The position numbers and the translations under genes are program-made. Shown piece by piece: positions 50,596 through 59,016 of a stretch of 64,000 bases of DNA; position 1 is the first letter of the stretch, and each line of letters starts with the position of its first letter. Under the pieces are notes generated by a model. The model searched no databases. It worked only from the letters and a program-made list of their open reading frames with translations, and was not told where the DNA came from. Source of the stretch: a virus. The stretch is taken from IMG/VR virus record IMGVR_UViG_3300032331_000874, positions 1 through 64,000 of that record; one strand, written 5' to 3'.

Positions 50596-51509
50596 GTGAG
50601 TCCTAACAAAGTATCTGCTGCGCGTTTAATGTTCTCCCACGAATCATATCGAGGTCTATAGCCAAACTGTTCTGCTGTTTGGTTGCGCGAATAATAGAAA
50701 GTCTTTAGTCCTGTGGGCGAAACAAACGTAGGATGAGTAACTTCAAACTTTAATCCGTAGGTACGCTTCATGTTCGCCAACAAATCATTCTTAGTAATCG
50801 GCTCTCGCGTGTAGCAATCCAACGCACCGTTAGCCGTAGGTTGAATAAGTATCCACGATAGTAGATGCCCTAAGTCCTCGGGTCCGATAAAGTCCCGCAC
50901 AAGGTTTGTTGTGTCCACAGGCATGACTTCATTATTCTTAACAGCGCGAATCATATTCATCGCCATAAAGTTCAAATTAATATCCTGTGTACCGCTGATG
51001 TAATTAAACACACGCACATCCACTATGTGTTTGTCTCGCAGCGTGCGATGCCTAACCTCTGCTTGATGCTTGGCTAACCCATAGTAGTGCTGTGGTTGTG
51101 GGCTAGTTGGAAACGTAACATTCGTACTCCACCCCGCAGGGTCAATATCAAAAACGTCACCGTACGCTGCACCACTACTAATGAAAATGTACTTGGTGTT
51201 AGGGCGGCGCAAGAAGCGCAACGCAAGCTCGTCATACTTGTAGGTGATAGGGAATATGTCAGCGCCCATCGCTGCTAACTTAACAGGGTCACCTACACCT
51301 ACGAAGTTAATTACCGCATCTACATACCACTGCGTATCAGGCAGCACATGGTAGCCAAACGATAGATAGTCACGCAGTCCTGCCGCTTGCATGAACGTAT
51401 CAACTTCTGCTGGCTTACGCGAGAACAACATCAGCGCGTGGTTATCCGCCAGATGCCGAATAAAATCCTTAGCCATCTGACTTGTCGCACCTAGTATTGC
51501 AATCCTCAT
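50592..51509 (-). CDS. NAD-dependent sugar reductase/epimerase (SDR)
   Basis: A 305-residue extended short-chain dehydrogenase. The Rossmann motif is IAILGATSQMAK (residues 3-14). Ser112 (FISSGAAYGD) and Tyr143-x3-Lys147 (YGLAK) give the catalytic triad. It resembles nucleotide-sugar 4-reductases/epimerases and is the last gene of the carbohydrate operon. Next to an E1-type dehydrase and a TPP enzyme, it may reduce the 4-keto group of a dideoxy or branched nucleotide sugar (a YerF/RfbD-like step). The substrate is inferred from context. Confidence 0.8.
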   Translation of the reverse strand: MRIAILGATSQMAKDFIRHLADNHALMLFSRKPAEVDTFMQAAGLRDYLSFGYHVLPDTQWYVDAVINFVGVGDPVKLAAMGADIFPITYKYDELALRFLRRPNTKYIFISSGAAYGDVFDIDPAGWSTNVTFPTSPQPQHYYGLAKHQAEVRHRTLRDKHIVDVRVFNYISGTQDINLNFMAMNMIRAVKNNEVMPVDTTNLVRDFIGPEDLGHLLSWILIQPTANGALDCYTREPITKNDLLANMKRTYGLKFEVTHPTFVSPTGLKTFYYSRNQTAEQFGYRPRYDSWENIKRAADTLLGLT

Positions 51510-52243
51510 GGCTTCACCACCATTTCTTCTTCTATAGTTTCAGGCGGCAAGAACGGTGTCATGTCATGCAGCGGCGCTTGCTTACCATCCTTGAACGACT
51601 GCGAAGGCAGGACTTGTTGGTCTGGTGTGCAACGGCAGTCAAATATTATTGAATCGTAGTCACAAAACAAAAGATCAAAGTCTCTATTCATGCCTGTCAC
51701 GTCTTCTATAAACATGTAGTTCACATCAAAAGCTGCTGCCACATCTCTGAAATTAGGAAAAAACAAACCTGTTTTATCGTTGACACCATGCACGCGTCCT
51801 TCAAAAAACTTTGACTGCGTGTTTTTGATGCTGAGGTAACCGGAGTTGTTTATCACCACAATCTTAATGTTTAAATAATGTTCGCTAATAACAGCAAGCT
51901 CTTGTATGTTGGACATAAAGCTACCATCACCTACGATACAAATAACTTGTTTAGCTCCAGCCTTAGCTACGCCTATAGCAGCAGGTAACGCCCAGCCCAT
52001 GTCACCTTGCGACTGACTCATCACAAGACGCTGTGTCCCTTTGAATTTGTACGCTTGCGGGACTGCATAGAAAGCTGTACCAGCGTCACACATAATGACA
52101 GCTTCATCATCACTGTGTTTGCTTATGGCATCAAGCACTGCATAAATATTCAGCCCGTTGCTGTCATCTAAATACTCTGGCTGCATGACAGGCCACTTGT
52201 ATTTCCAATGCTCACACTTGGCTAACCATTCATTTCTTGTCAT
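51506..52243 (-). CDS. TPP-dependent enzyme, C-terminal half (acetolactate-synthase-like)
   Basis: A 245-residue protein carrying only the pyrophosphate-binding domain of an acetolactate-synthase-type enzyme: AGTAFYAVPQAYKFKG, QSQGDMGWALPAAIGVAKA, and the TPP motif GDGSFMSNIQELAVIS (residues 105-120) closing with INNSGY (131-136). It begins inside the stop of the upstream gene (ATGA). The upstream gene encodes the missing halves, and together they reach about 580 residues, the length of a whole enzyme. It should work only as a complex with its partner. Confidence 0.85.
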   Translation of the reverse strand: MTRNEWLAKCEHWKYKWPVMQPEYLDDSNGLNIYAVLDAISKHSDDEAVIMCDAGTAFYAVPQAYKFKGTQRLVMSQSQGDMGWALPAAIGVAKAGAKQVICIVGDGSFMSNIQELAVISEHYLNIKIVVINNSGYLSIKNTQSKFFEGRVHGVNDKTGLFFPNFRDVAAAFDVNYMFIEDVTGMNRDFDLLFCDYDSIIFDCRCTPDQQVLPSQSFKDGKQAPLHDMTPFLPPETIEEEMVVKP

Positions 52244-53247
52244 AGCATCCCTCTAAAAAAACTATCGAGCGTTGTTTCTATTTTCCAATCTATTGGAATG
52301 ATGTCTTTGTGCAATTCATGGACTTCAATGTCTACGTATATCTTGTACGCCGTAGGATTAAACTGCGCAGGGTCGTAGCCCACAACAGGTGCGCCAAGCG
52401 ATGTGCCTAAGAACAGTAACAAGTCAGCGTTCTGCATAGCGAAGTTACCTGCACGATTACCACGCACACCGGGCGTGCCGATGTTTAGTGGGTGTGTGTA
52501 CGGTGCGTAGTCTTGCGCTCCATAGGTTGTGACGAACGGTATCTTGAACTGCTCAACAAACTTCATAAACCTTTCTACTTCCCCTGACATCCTGACACCT
52601 GTTCCAACCACAACCAACGGACGCTGTGCTTTATTCAACGTGTCAGTTAGTTTGTATTTCCCTGTAAACATCAGGTACTCACGCGCAACGTATCGCTGCT
52701 CGTACTCAGGCATCTGTGCAGTTTGTATGTCGCTAGGTATATCCAACCACACAGGACCCTTTCTACCGAACTGCGCCTCACCTATGGCTTCCTGCAACGC
52801 CATTGGCACTTCTTCTGGATAGCCTATGAACCGCGCTACCTTTGTCATGGTACGCATCGTTGCCACCACATCATGCTCTTGCGTACCATAGTGGCGTAAG
52901 TTTAAAAACTTAGTTTCTCTCAACCATGTCGTGCAGTTGTCGCGCTTAACATTGCCTGACAGAAAGAGAATAGGCACACCGTCCTGCCACGCGTTAAGCA
53001 CGCTAGTCGCACAGTTAGTACCACCGCACCCTGTTGTGGGGTTAACCACAGCAAGCTCACCTGTGTACTTAGCTTCTCCTATGGCTGCATGCCCTGCGCC
53101 TTGCTCGTTGTGATAGCAGATGTATTCGATCTTCCCATGCTTGATGAAGCCATCATTCAATCCTGCTGCACCACCACCCATCAAGCCATGCACACGCCGT
53201 ACACCTATGCTATACAGGTAGTCTGCTATCCAATCAGCTACTCTCAT
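52240..53247 (-). CDS. TPP-dependent enzyme, N-terminal half (acetolactate-synthase-like)
   Basis: A 335-residue protein holding the pyrimidine-binding domain, with the catalytic Glu48 in ICYHNEQGAGHAAIGEAK, PTTGCGGTNCATSVLNAW, and a central domain (PLVVVGTGVRMSGEVERFM, then LGTSLGAPVVG). It stops exactly where the interdomain linker would be and the downstream gene continues with the TPP domain in the -1 frame. A YerE-like role, transferring an acetaldehyde unit from pyruvate onto a 4-keto-dideoxy sugar, is a plausible reading of its place next to an E1 dehydrase. Confidence 0.85.
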   Translation of the reverse strand: MRVADWIADYLYSIGVRRVHGLMGGGAAGLNDGFIKHGKIEYICYHNEQGAGHAAIGEAKYTGELAVVNPTTGCGGTNCATSVLNAWQDGVPILFLSGNVKRDNCTTWLRETKFLNLRHYGTQEHDVVATMRTMTKVARFIGYPEEVPMALQEAIGEAQFGRKGPVWLDIPSDIQTAQMPEYEQRYVAREYLMFTGKYKLTDTLNKAQRPLVVVGTGVRMSGEVERFMKFVEQFKIPFVTTYGAQDYAPYTHPLNIGTPGVRGNRAGNFAMQNADLLLFLGTSLGAPVVGYDPAQFNPTAYKIYVDIEVHELHKDIIPIDWKIETTLDSFFRGML

Positions 53248-54479
53248 TAAAAATCTCCCATGAACGCAGACACTTTCTCTGCTACGTACTCCAACATTTC
53301 TTTAGTCAGCGCAGGTTGCACACCTAACCACAGCGTGTTGTTCATTACTTGGTCAGTCTTGCGCAAGTCGCCTTGCACTCGATAGTTCTGGCCTTTCAAG
53401 AACGGTTGCTTCGTTGCGTTGCCAGCAAACAGTAAGCGTGTGCCTATCTGGTTCTGGTTTAAGTAACGAACAAACGTGTCACGATCAAAGTCACAGCTAT
53501 CAGAGAGCGTGATAGGAAACCCAAACCATGAAGGCGTAGCTAAAGCATAAACGCCGGGGAACCATAGGTTAGTATGCTGTAGCTTGTCAGCTAAGAACTG
53601 GTAGTTATCCTGTCTTGCTTTAACAAACTCATGCACACGCTCAAGCTGCGCTACACCACACGCTGCTTGCATCTCTGTGATCTTTAAGTTGTAACCCACA
53701 TGACTGAACACATACTTGTGGTCATAGCCTTGTGGTAAGTCGCCATGCTTCTGATCGAACCGCATGCCACATGTGTTGTCACTACCCGGCGAACACCAGC
53801 AGTCACGCCCCCAATCACGGAACGATTCCACTAAACGTAGTAACTCCAGATCATTAACAATGACTGCCCCACCTTCGCCCATCGTAATGTGATGCGCGGG
53901 GAAAAACGATAATGTAGATAAGTGTCCAAATGTACCCACCTTTTGCCCTCGCCACTCAGCGCCCAACGCATCGCAGCAGTCCTCGATTAACCACAGGTTG
54001 TACTTCTTTGCGAACGCTACAACCACGTCAAGATTGAATGGGTTGCCCAACGTATGCGCAATGAAGATAGCCTTAGTCTTTTCAGTAACGGCACTCTCAA
54101 GCATACTCACATCGATGTTAAGCGTTGCATCTACATCCAAGAACACAGGCACACAACCGAACTGAATGATCGGGTTGATCGTAGTAGGGAACCCACACGC
54201 AACAGAGATAACCTCGTTCCCCCGCTTGATCGCTCTGTCTCCCAACTTAGGAGACGTAAGCGCAGAGAAGGCTACGAGGTTAGCTGAACTGCCTGAGTTG
54301 ACTGTACGCACAGCCTTGCACTTTAAGTATTCACCTAGCATGCGTTCAAACTGCGCGTTGTATGCACCCGCAGTCAACCAGCCCTTGTCAACGGCATCGT
54401 GCATGTAGTCTTTCTCACGATCTCCCACCACCTGCCCAGAGGCAGGGATGAAAGTCTTACCGGCTACGAAGTTACTCAT
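53247..54479 (-). CDS. rfbH: CDP-6-deoxy-4-hexulose-3-dehydrase (E1, RfbH/DdhC-type)
   Basis: A 410-residue PMP-dependent iron-sulphur enzyme of the aminotransferase fold that removes the 3-hydroxyl of a CDP-4-keto-6-deoxyhexose. The PLP lysine is replaced by His in SFFPAHHITMGEGGAV (His196/197), and the [2Fe-2S] ligands fit exactly C-X57-C-X1-C-X7-C: Cys169, Cys227, Cys229 and Cys237. Other family blocks are VNSGSSANLVAF and GYDHKYVFSHVGYNLKITE. It overlaps the TPP gene by one base. The partner reductase E3 and CDP-glucose 4,6-dehydratase are not in the window, so the host must supply them or they lie outside. Confidence 0.94.
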   Translation of the reverse strand: MSNFVAGKTFIPASGQVVGDREKDYMHDAVDKGWLTAGAYNAQFERMLGEYLKCKAVRTVNSGSSANLVAFSALTSPKLGDRAIKRGNEVISVACGFPTTINPIIQFGCVPVFLDVDATLNIDVSMLESAVTEKTKAIFIAHTLGNPFNLDVVVAFAKKYNLWLIEDCCDALGAEWRGQKVGTFGHLSTLSFFPAHHITMGEGGAVIVNDLELLRLVESFRDWGRDCWCSPGSDNTCGMRFDQKHGDLPQGYDHKYVFSHVGYNLKITEMQAACGVAQLERVHEFVKARQDNYQFLADKLQHTNLWFPGVYALATPSWFGFPITLSDSCDFDRDTFVRYLNQNQIGTRLLFAGNATKQPFLKGQNYRVQGDLRKTDQVMNNTLWLGVQPALTKEMLEYVAEKVSAFMGDF

Positions 54480-55270
54480 ACTGGCGTTTGGATAGGAGTG
54501 AAGCCGGGCGTTGCTTGTGCAACAGGTGCAGCCGGAGGCGGCATCAAGATGCCATCAAACATGTGAGTACCAACGTGCGCTAACTGCGCCCACGGTGCAG
54601 CCCATACAGTACCGCCGCATTTCTCACGCCACTCACGGCAGAAATGATAGTCCTCAGACAGCAAGCGTTCGCCAGTAGGCTCGATGCTAGTAGCAAAGAA
54701 CTCAGAGATACGCTCCTTACCAATGTTGCCACCCAAGTCATGTGTGTCGTTGATGTAGCTAGGTACGTGGTCGCGCAGTTGTTCAAACACCTCACGTTTA
54801 ATCAGCATGAAACCTGTGCCACCGTTCCATATCTCAACAGGCTGGTCAAGCTGCACCTGTGCTTCACCTGCGTAGCCAACTAAGTTAACAACGAACGAGC
54901 CAGAGTACTTACGCAGTTCATGTGGCGGCACACCAGCAAGCGCAGCTTTGTGAATCATCTCCCAATTAATCTCTTTCTTAGGATAGATACCGCAGATGAT
55001 TGGCTTGTCTGCCAACATCATAGGCAGTACGTCCGCAGGGTTGAAACGAATGTCAGCGTCAATGAACATCAGGTGCGTGAAGTCAGACTTCAAGAAGCCA
55101 TGTGCCAACGCATTACGCGCACGCTGAATCAACGACTCGTTAAACAGGAACGACATAGCTACGTCAATCTTATTGTCACGCAACGTATTCTGTAATGTCA
55201 TCAGCGACTGCGCGAAGTAACCAAAGCATTGGCCGCCGTACATTGGTGTTGCTATAAAAACTTTTGCCAT
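54476..55270 (-). CDS. GT-A type glycosyltransferase
   Basis: A 264-residue protein with the metal-binding DxD motif in FIDADIRFNPADVL (Asp71, Asp73), an N-terminal VFIATPMYGG nucleotide-binding strand, and NGGTGFMLIKREVFEQL, SEDYHFCREWREKCG blocks that close the acceptor side in this fold. The C-terminal 25 residues are Pro/Ala-rich and probably disordered. It overlaps the rfbH gene by 4 bp. The donor sugar is unknown; it may act on the dideoxy or branched product. Confidence 0.85.
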   Translation of the reverse strand: MAKVFIATPMYGGQCFGYFAQSLMTLQNTLRDNKIDVAMSFLFNESLIQRARNALAHGFLKSDFTHLMFIDADIRFNPADVLPMMLADKPIICGIYPKKEINWEMIHKAALAGVPPHELRKYSGSFVVNLVGYAGEAQVQLDQPVEIWNGGTGFMLIKREVFEQLRDHVPSYINDTHDLGGNIGKERISEFFATSIEPTGERLLSEDYHFCREWREKCGGTVWAAPWAQLAHVGTHMFDGILMPPPAAPVAQATPGFTPIQTPV

Positions 55271-55279
55271 TCCTAACTC

Positions 55280-56011
55280 CTAGTATTTAAAGATAGATTT
55301 CTGTAGCCACGGGAATGTAGCTCCAAACTTGTACTGCATATATTCATTGTTACCTAAGAACGTCTCCTTGCTCATGCCTCCTGACCCATCTTTGGATAAT
55401 CGGTAATTAACTGAGTGCTTGCCTGTCGTACCTGTTGATAGCTTTGCGTTCATCAATGCGCGTTGAAAGTTTCTATCCGATACAACAGGTACGTACCATG
55501 CGTGGCTGTGCTGCCTAGCTATCGCTGTACGTACTGCGTAGCATGAGTTGTCAACGAGGTAGTGCCCTGTTGCGTTAGGCTGCATGCCTAGTGACTCGCA
55601 GTTGTCATCACAAATAAAGTTGCCATCAGCGTCAACGATCTTTCTAAAGCTATACGCCCACGCTAGGCTGTGTTCTTCTATCAACGCAACCAAACCCTCA
55701 ATGTGGTCAGGCTCGTACCAGTTGTCATCGTCAAGGTAGAAGATCACATCCTCGTCAACAACAAATGGAGCCATAGCAAAAACGGGAGCCATACCGTAGC
55801 CATCGCCGCCGTTAGCATTAGGTAGATAAACACCTTCCACATAGGGGTAGTCCTCTAATAGTATGTCCACTTTTACGTGGTGCGGTTGACCATGAGCAAA
55901 CACGTAGTGCCTTACTTTGCCTTTGTACGTTTGCTTACGTACACTCTCAAGTGCTTGGCATATCGTGTTTCTGCCTTGCGTGCTAGTTATTACGGCTACG
56001 GATAAGCTCAT
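55280..56011 (-). CDS. Family 2-like glycosyltransferase
   Basis: A 243-residue inverting-type glycosyltransferase. It starts SLSVAVITSTQGRNTICQAL with SVRKQTYKGK, as in GT2 enzymes, and has FYLDDDNWYEPDHIEGLV, the DxD region (Asp94-96). Later blocks include NSCYAVRTAIARQ and VSDRNFQRALM. It is separated from the downstream GT gene by 9 bp and overlaps the upstream fucosyltransferase gene by 4 bp. Confidence 0.85.
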   Translation of the reverse strand: MSLSVAVITSTQGRNTICQALESVRKQTYKGKVRHYVFAHGQPHHVKVDILLEDYPYVEGVYLPNANGGDGYGMAPVFAMAPFVVDEDVIFYLDDDNWYEPDHIEGLVALIEEHSLAWAYSFRKIVDADGNFICDDNCESLGMQPNATGHYLVDNSCYAVRTAIARQHSHAWYVPVVSDRNFQRALMNAKLSTGTTGKHSVNYRLSKDGSGGMSKETFLGNNEYMQYKFGATFPWLQKSIFKY

Positions 56012-56949
56012 GCTGCCACCATATAGTTAAGTAGTGTGTCAACGAAGTGCGCGTTGTAAAACTGCTCTGCGTCCGGTGAAGTAATAAACTTTCGTATGGC
56101 TACGAGGTAGTCCATGTACTCGTAGCTAGGCATGTTAACTAAGTACTCGTATAGTTCCTCGTACGTGTGGAAATCATTAACGTCAACAAAACACTCAGGC
56201 GGTATGTGGTCACGCACGTTATGCGCACCCAAGTACACAGGCACAACGCCCACCATGAAACAATCCGTTAGCTTCTCGCTGATGTAGCCGTACGAATGAC
56301 AGTTCTCATACGCTAAACAGAACCGATAGTTAGCTAGCGTCTTTAGCTTGTCATTGGTTGCGCCCTTGTACGTGGAGAAGTTATGCCCCTGCCAGTTGCG
56401 TCCCCACAAATCAAAGTCCCTCGGCGCTTGCGCTGTAAAAAATCGAATAGCTTCCACACGCTTGTGATATATGCTGAGTGGGTGTGAGCTTTGCTTGTAC
56501 GTATTCATCAAACACATCAGCTTGCGCTTGTGATAGTTCGTAAACACCTCGTCAGGCGTAGGCATGTACGCGTCTTGCAAGTTAGTCGTGAAGTTAGACT
56601 TGATGAACTTGTTGCCATCGACTAAGCGGTCGTCCCACGTAAAGACCTTCTCGCAACTATCAAGGAAGTCCTTGTCGTAGTTGTTAGGGATGATGCTGTC
56701 TGGTTCGTACAGCACAGCGATAGTGCGTGGTGCTTTAGCTTTGATGGTTGTCGGTCTGTCCAACAGGATAAGCAGGTCACCCTCGTCGCGTTGGTCAGGC
56801 GTAAACATTTCTATACCGCGCTCTTTCGCAGCCGCATACAGATCGTTCCACGGACGCAGCAAGCCAGCCCCGATGTCGCTGTCAGGGTTGGTGAACAGGT
56901 AGCCGTTGGTCGTGATGAAATCGTAATGGTTCTGGACTATGACTCTCAT
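56008..56949 (-). CDS. Fucosyltransferase-like (GT10) protein
   Basis: A 313-residue protein with the GT10 C-terminal signature at residues 208-241: YRFCLAYENCHSYGYISEKL then TDCFMVGVVPVYLGAHNV, the nucleotide-binding region of alpha-1,3-fucosyltransferases. The N-terminal half (TPDQRDEGDLLILLDRPTTI) supplies the acceptor domain. GT10 enzymes use GDP-fucose, but no GDP-fucose synthesis gene is visible in the window. It overlaps both neighbours by 4 bp. Confidence 0.85.
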   Translation of the reverse strand: MRVIVQNHYDFITTNGYLFTNPDSDIGAGLLRPWNDLYAAAKERGIEMFTPDQRDEGDLLILLDRPTTIKAKAPRTIAVLYEPDSIIPNNYDKDFLDSCEKVFTWDDRLVDGNKFIKSNFTTNLQDAYMPTPDEVFTNYHKRKLMCLMNTYKQSSHPLSIYHKRVEAIRFFTAQAPRDFDLWGRNWQGHNFSTYKGATNDKLKTLANYRFCLAYENCHSYGYISEKLTDCFMVGVVPVYLGAHNVRDHIPPECFVDVNDFHTYEELYEYLVNMPSYEYMDYLVAIRKFITSPDAEQFYNAHFVDTLLNYMVAA

Positions 56950-57965
56950 ATCAGTACGTACCTATAGACAGGGTTGATGGTGTTGTAGTTGAAAGCGAAG
57001 TTGTCCCAACGCGTCCAGTTGGCAGCGTTGACTAAGTTGGCAGAAGGACAGGCCAAGCTCTCCTCACATTCAATCAGAGCAAGGTAGTTCTTCAGGATTG
57101 GCAGACACGAAACCTTCTCGCCATACCTATGGCGATAGCCTCGATGTCCGAAGGGCGTGATGTTGGTGACTGCGTTGTCTTTATCTACTATGCGTTCGGC
57201 TAGCACGTAGTCATCAGACAGTACAAGTCGGCGGGGTACGCGCCGCGCAAGGGCAGCAGCGTCTTTCATTATTAAATCTTCAGGCGGCAGGATTGTCTCT
57301 GCTTCTAGCTTGTCACCACCACGCAGAAAGATTAGCCCTGCGCCTTGGACGTTGTACTTCTCGTCTTTGTAATAGCTCTTGATCTCGCGCTCGATCTGTC
57401 CGTACATGAACACTTTGAACTGACTGAACTGGTCGATGTGCATGGGTGATGCGGTAAAGATAAAGTCACGCATAGATTCAAAGTGAATCGCTTGCGGGTT
57501 GGTAGGTAGCTTATCGACTAGCGTGAATGTCGTACGGAATATATCGTTGAACGGTTCTTTGTAGTCCCACCATGCGTACGTGTTATCAATCAACAGTTCC
57601 TTGTTGTTCATACGCGCAACGTAGGCAGCGACAATCATGTTATCAATGACTGAAAAGAAACCAGAGTTACGTGGTTGATACAGCATCGAACCAGTAGGTA
57701 TGTAGGGCAGATTAAAAAGGGGATTGCTATCGAATGAAACGCCTATGTACTTGTTGTACTGCTCATCCGTTAGGTTGTAGTGCTTGCACGCAAGCTCCAT
57801 CCCCAAGCAGGAGACAATCTCCTGCTTGTAGAAATGGTTCTTTACTTGGTGTAGAGGAGGGAGGTCGGCAAGCGAAACCTGACCCCACAAGTACTGACGT
57901 GCGTTGATAGCCGCAAGCCTTGCGGGGTCATTGTCTGCCGGTGAGTAGCGGTTGAATTGAATCAT
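56946..57965 (-). CDS. Putative fucosyltransferase-like protein with RGGDK motif
   Basis: A 339-residue protein in which LIFLRGGDKLEAET (residues 211-224) resembles the nucleotide-sugar-binding H/F-x-R-x-G-D-K motif of GT23/GT11 fucosyltransferases. The N-terminus has a WGQVSLADLPPL segment and LLIDNTYAWWDYKEPF in the middle. The C-terminus ends NYNTINPVYRYVLI. The gene is immediately upstream of the GT10 gene and overlaps it, indicating a shared saccharide product. Family assignment rests on one motif and is moderate. Confidence 0.6.
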   Translation of the reverse strand: MIQFNRYSPADNDPARLAAINARQYLWGQVSLADLPPLHQVKNHFYKQEIVSCLGMELACKHYNLTDEQYNKYIGVSFDSNPLFNLPYIPTGSMLYQPRNSGFFSVIDNMIVAAYVARMNNKELLIDNTYAWWDYKEPFNDIFRTTFTLVDKLPTNPQAIHFESMRDFIFTASPMHIDQFSQFKVFMYGQIEREIKSYYKDEKYNVQGAGLIFLRGGDKLEAETILPPEDLIMKDAAALARRVPRRLVLSDDYVLAERIVDKDNAVTNITPFGHRGYRHRYGEKVSCLPILKNYLALIECEESLACPSANLVNAANWTRWDNFAFNYNTINPVYRYVLI

Positions 57966-58148
57966 TTAAACCCTAAGCATTACGTTTAAAAACTTAGAAA
58001 AGAAAGAATACTTTTTATCCACATCCCCTAGTATCAGGTCTTGCGCAAAGCGTTCTTCCGGTGTGCGTTCATCTTCTTTAATCTTTGGCAGGTAGTACCT
58101 GCCAATCTTTGGTAGTTCCTCTTTGATGAAGCGTCCCTCTTTTAACAT
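57966..58148 (-). CDS. Hypothetical small charged protein (60 aa)
   Basis: A 60-residue protein beginning MLKEGRFIKEELPKIGRYYL. It is charged at the start (KEDERTPEERFAQD) and aromatic and hydrophobic at the end (KKYSFFSKFLNVMLRV). RBS AGGAGA lies seven bases upstream. It directly precedes the glycosyltransferase gene (TAAATG junction) and heads the carbohydrate block. Not recognised. Confidence 0.6.
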   Translation of the reverse strand: MLKEGRFIKEELPKIGRYYLPKIKEDERTPEERFAQDLILGDVDKKYSFFSKFLNVMLRV

Positions 58149-58157
58149 CGCGTTCTC

Positions 58158-58481
58158 CTATAGATCATCGAAGTCGTCCTCGATGAAGTAACTAGATACG
58201 CGGCTACGCCGTTGCTTACTGTCCTTGATGTCCTCGTTCTTACGGCGCACCGCAGTTTGTACAGCCTTGATCTTTGAGACTTCAGCAGGGGTGTAAACAG
58301 GAGGTGCTTTGAACTTGACAGGGTTAGGCGGTCGTCCTGCGCTACGTGTTTCAATGACTGTCTCTAGCGTTTGGAATCTCGCCTTACATGATTCGCACTT
58401 ACGGTAACGTAACACCCCATCCAATGTAGATTGTTTGACGGTCGAAGTTACCTGCGAATTGCCACCGCACTTGCATTTCAT
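58158..58481 (-). CDS. Zinc-ribbon DNA-binding protein, NrdR-like N-terminus
   Basis: A 107-residue protein with an N-terminal zinc ribbon at residues 1-45: MKCKCGGNSQVTST with Cys3 and Cys5, RYRKCESCKARFQTLETVIE with Cys29 and Cys32. The 'CxC-G-G...RxRxCxxCxxRFxTxE' pattern is that of NrdR zinc ribbons that bind DNA. The C-terminal part is basic (TAVRRKNEDIKDSKQRRSRV) then acidic. It lacks the ATP-cone of NrdR, so it is a stand-alone ribbon, probably a transcription regulator. Confidence 0.7.
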   Translation of the reverse strand: MKCKCGGNSQVTSTVKQSTLDGVLRYRKCESCKARFQTLETVIETRSAGRPPNPVKFKAPPVYTPAEVSKIKAVQTAVRRKNEDIKDSKQRRSRVSSYFIEDDFDDL

Positions 58482-58498
58482 TTACACCCCTTACTGAA

Positions 58499-58987
58499 TT
58501 AATCAAGCGTCCATTCGCGCACTAAACGCTCTGCCTTAGTCGGCATTTCTTTCTGCATAGGATGCGGGTCAACTAACGAACCCTTGTCCATGCCTTCGGG
58601 CAGTCGCCACAACTCGATAGCTTTCTTGTCTTTGGTGCGCAGCGCGGTGTATGTACCCGCACCCCACAGGATACTAGCGCGTGACGAGATGCTTGACTGC
58701 AAGGAGCCGATGTCAAAACCGTTGAGTGGGATGGTGATTAACTGGTCATGGACAAGGTTGTCCATGAGTGGGGCTAGGTAGGTTGTCATCGTGCCGCGAG
58801 GCAGCTTGGAGTGGATACGCTTTCTCTTGCCCAGCTTCTCAGGCTTGATCGTACCTACCTTGATGCCGTACTCCTCGCTGTAAACTACAAAGTCGATGTC
58901 GGCTTTGTCCTTCATCATCTTCAATGTGTTGATAGCGCGGTCGAGCAATGTTTGGTATGTCTGAGGTAATGTTTTGGCTTTAGCCAT
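58499..58987 (-). CDS. Hypothetical protein (162 aa)
   Basis: A 162-residue protein that starts MAKAKTLPQTYQTLLDRAIN. It has a basic, Lys-rich region (KPEKLGKRKRIHSKLPRG), then GTMTTYLAPLMDNLVHDQLIT, and a second basic region RTKDKKAIELWRLPEGMDKG. It could bind nucleic acid but no known motif is visible. One copy of the palindrome family lies within its coding sequence at 58746-58767. It has a good promoter at 59017-59044. Confidence 0.6.
   Translation of the reverse strand: MAKAKTLPQTYQTLLDRAINTLKMMKDKADIDFVVYSEEYGIKVGTIKPEKLGKRKRIHSKLPRGTMTTYLAPLMDNLVHDQLITIPLNGFDIGSLQSSISSRASILWGAGTYTALRTKDKKAIELWRLPEGMDKGSLVDPHPMQKEMPTKAERLVREWTLD
58746..58767. repeat. Palindrome family 1 copy, within a gene
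   Basis: TCATGGACA-AGGT-TGTCCATGA: nine-base perfect arms with a four-base spacer (other copies have three) in the 58499-58987 coding sequence. Confidence 0.6.
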
Positions 58988-59016
58988 GATAGAACTCCAT
59001 GTGGTTGGTTTACGAA

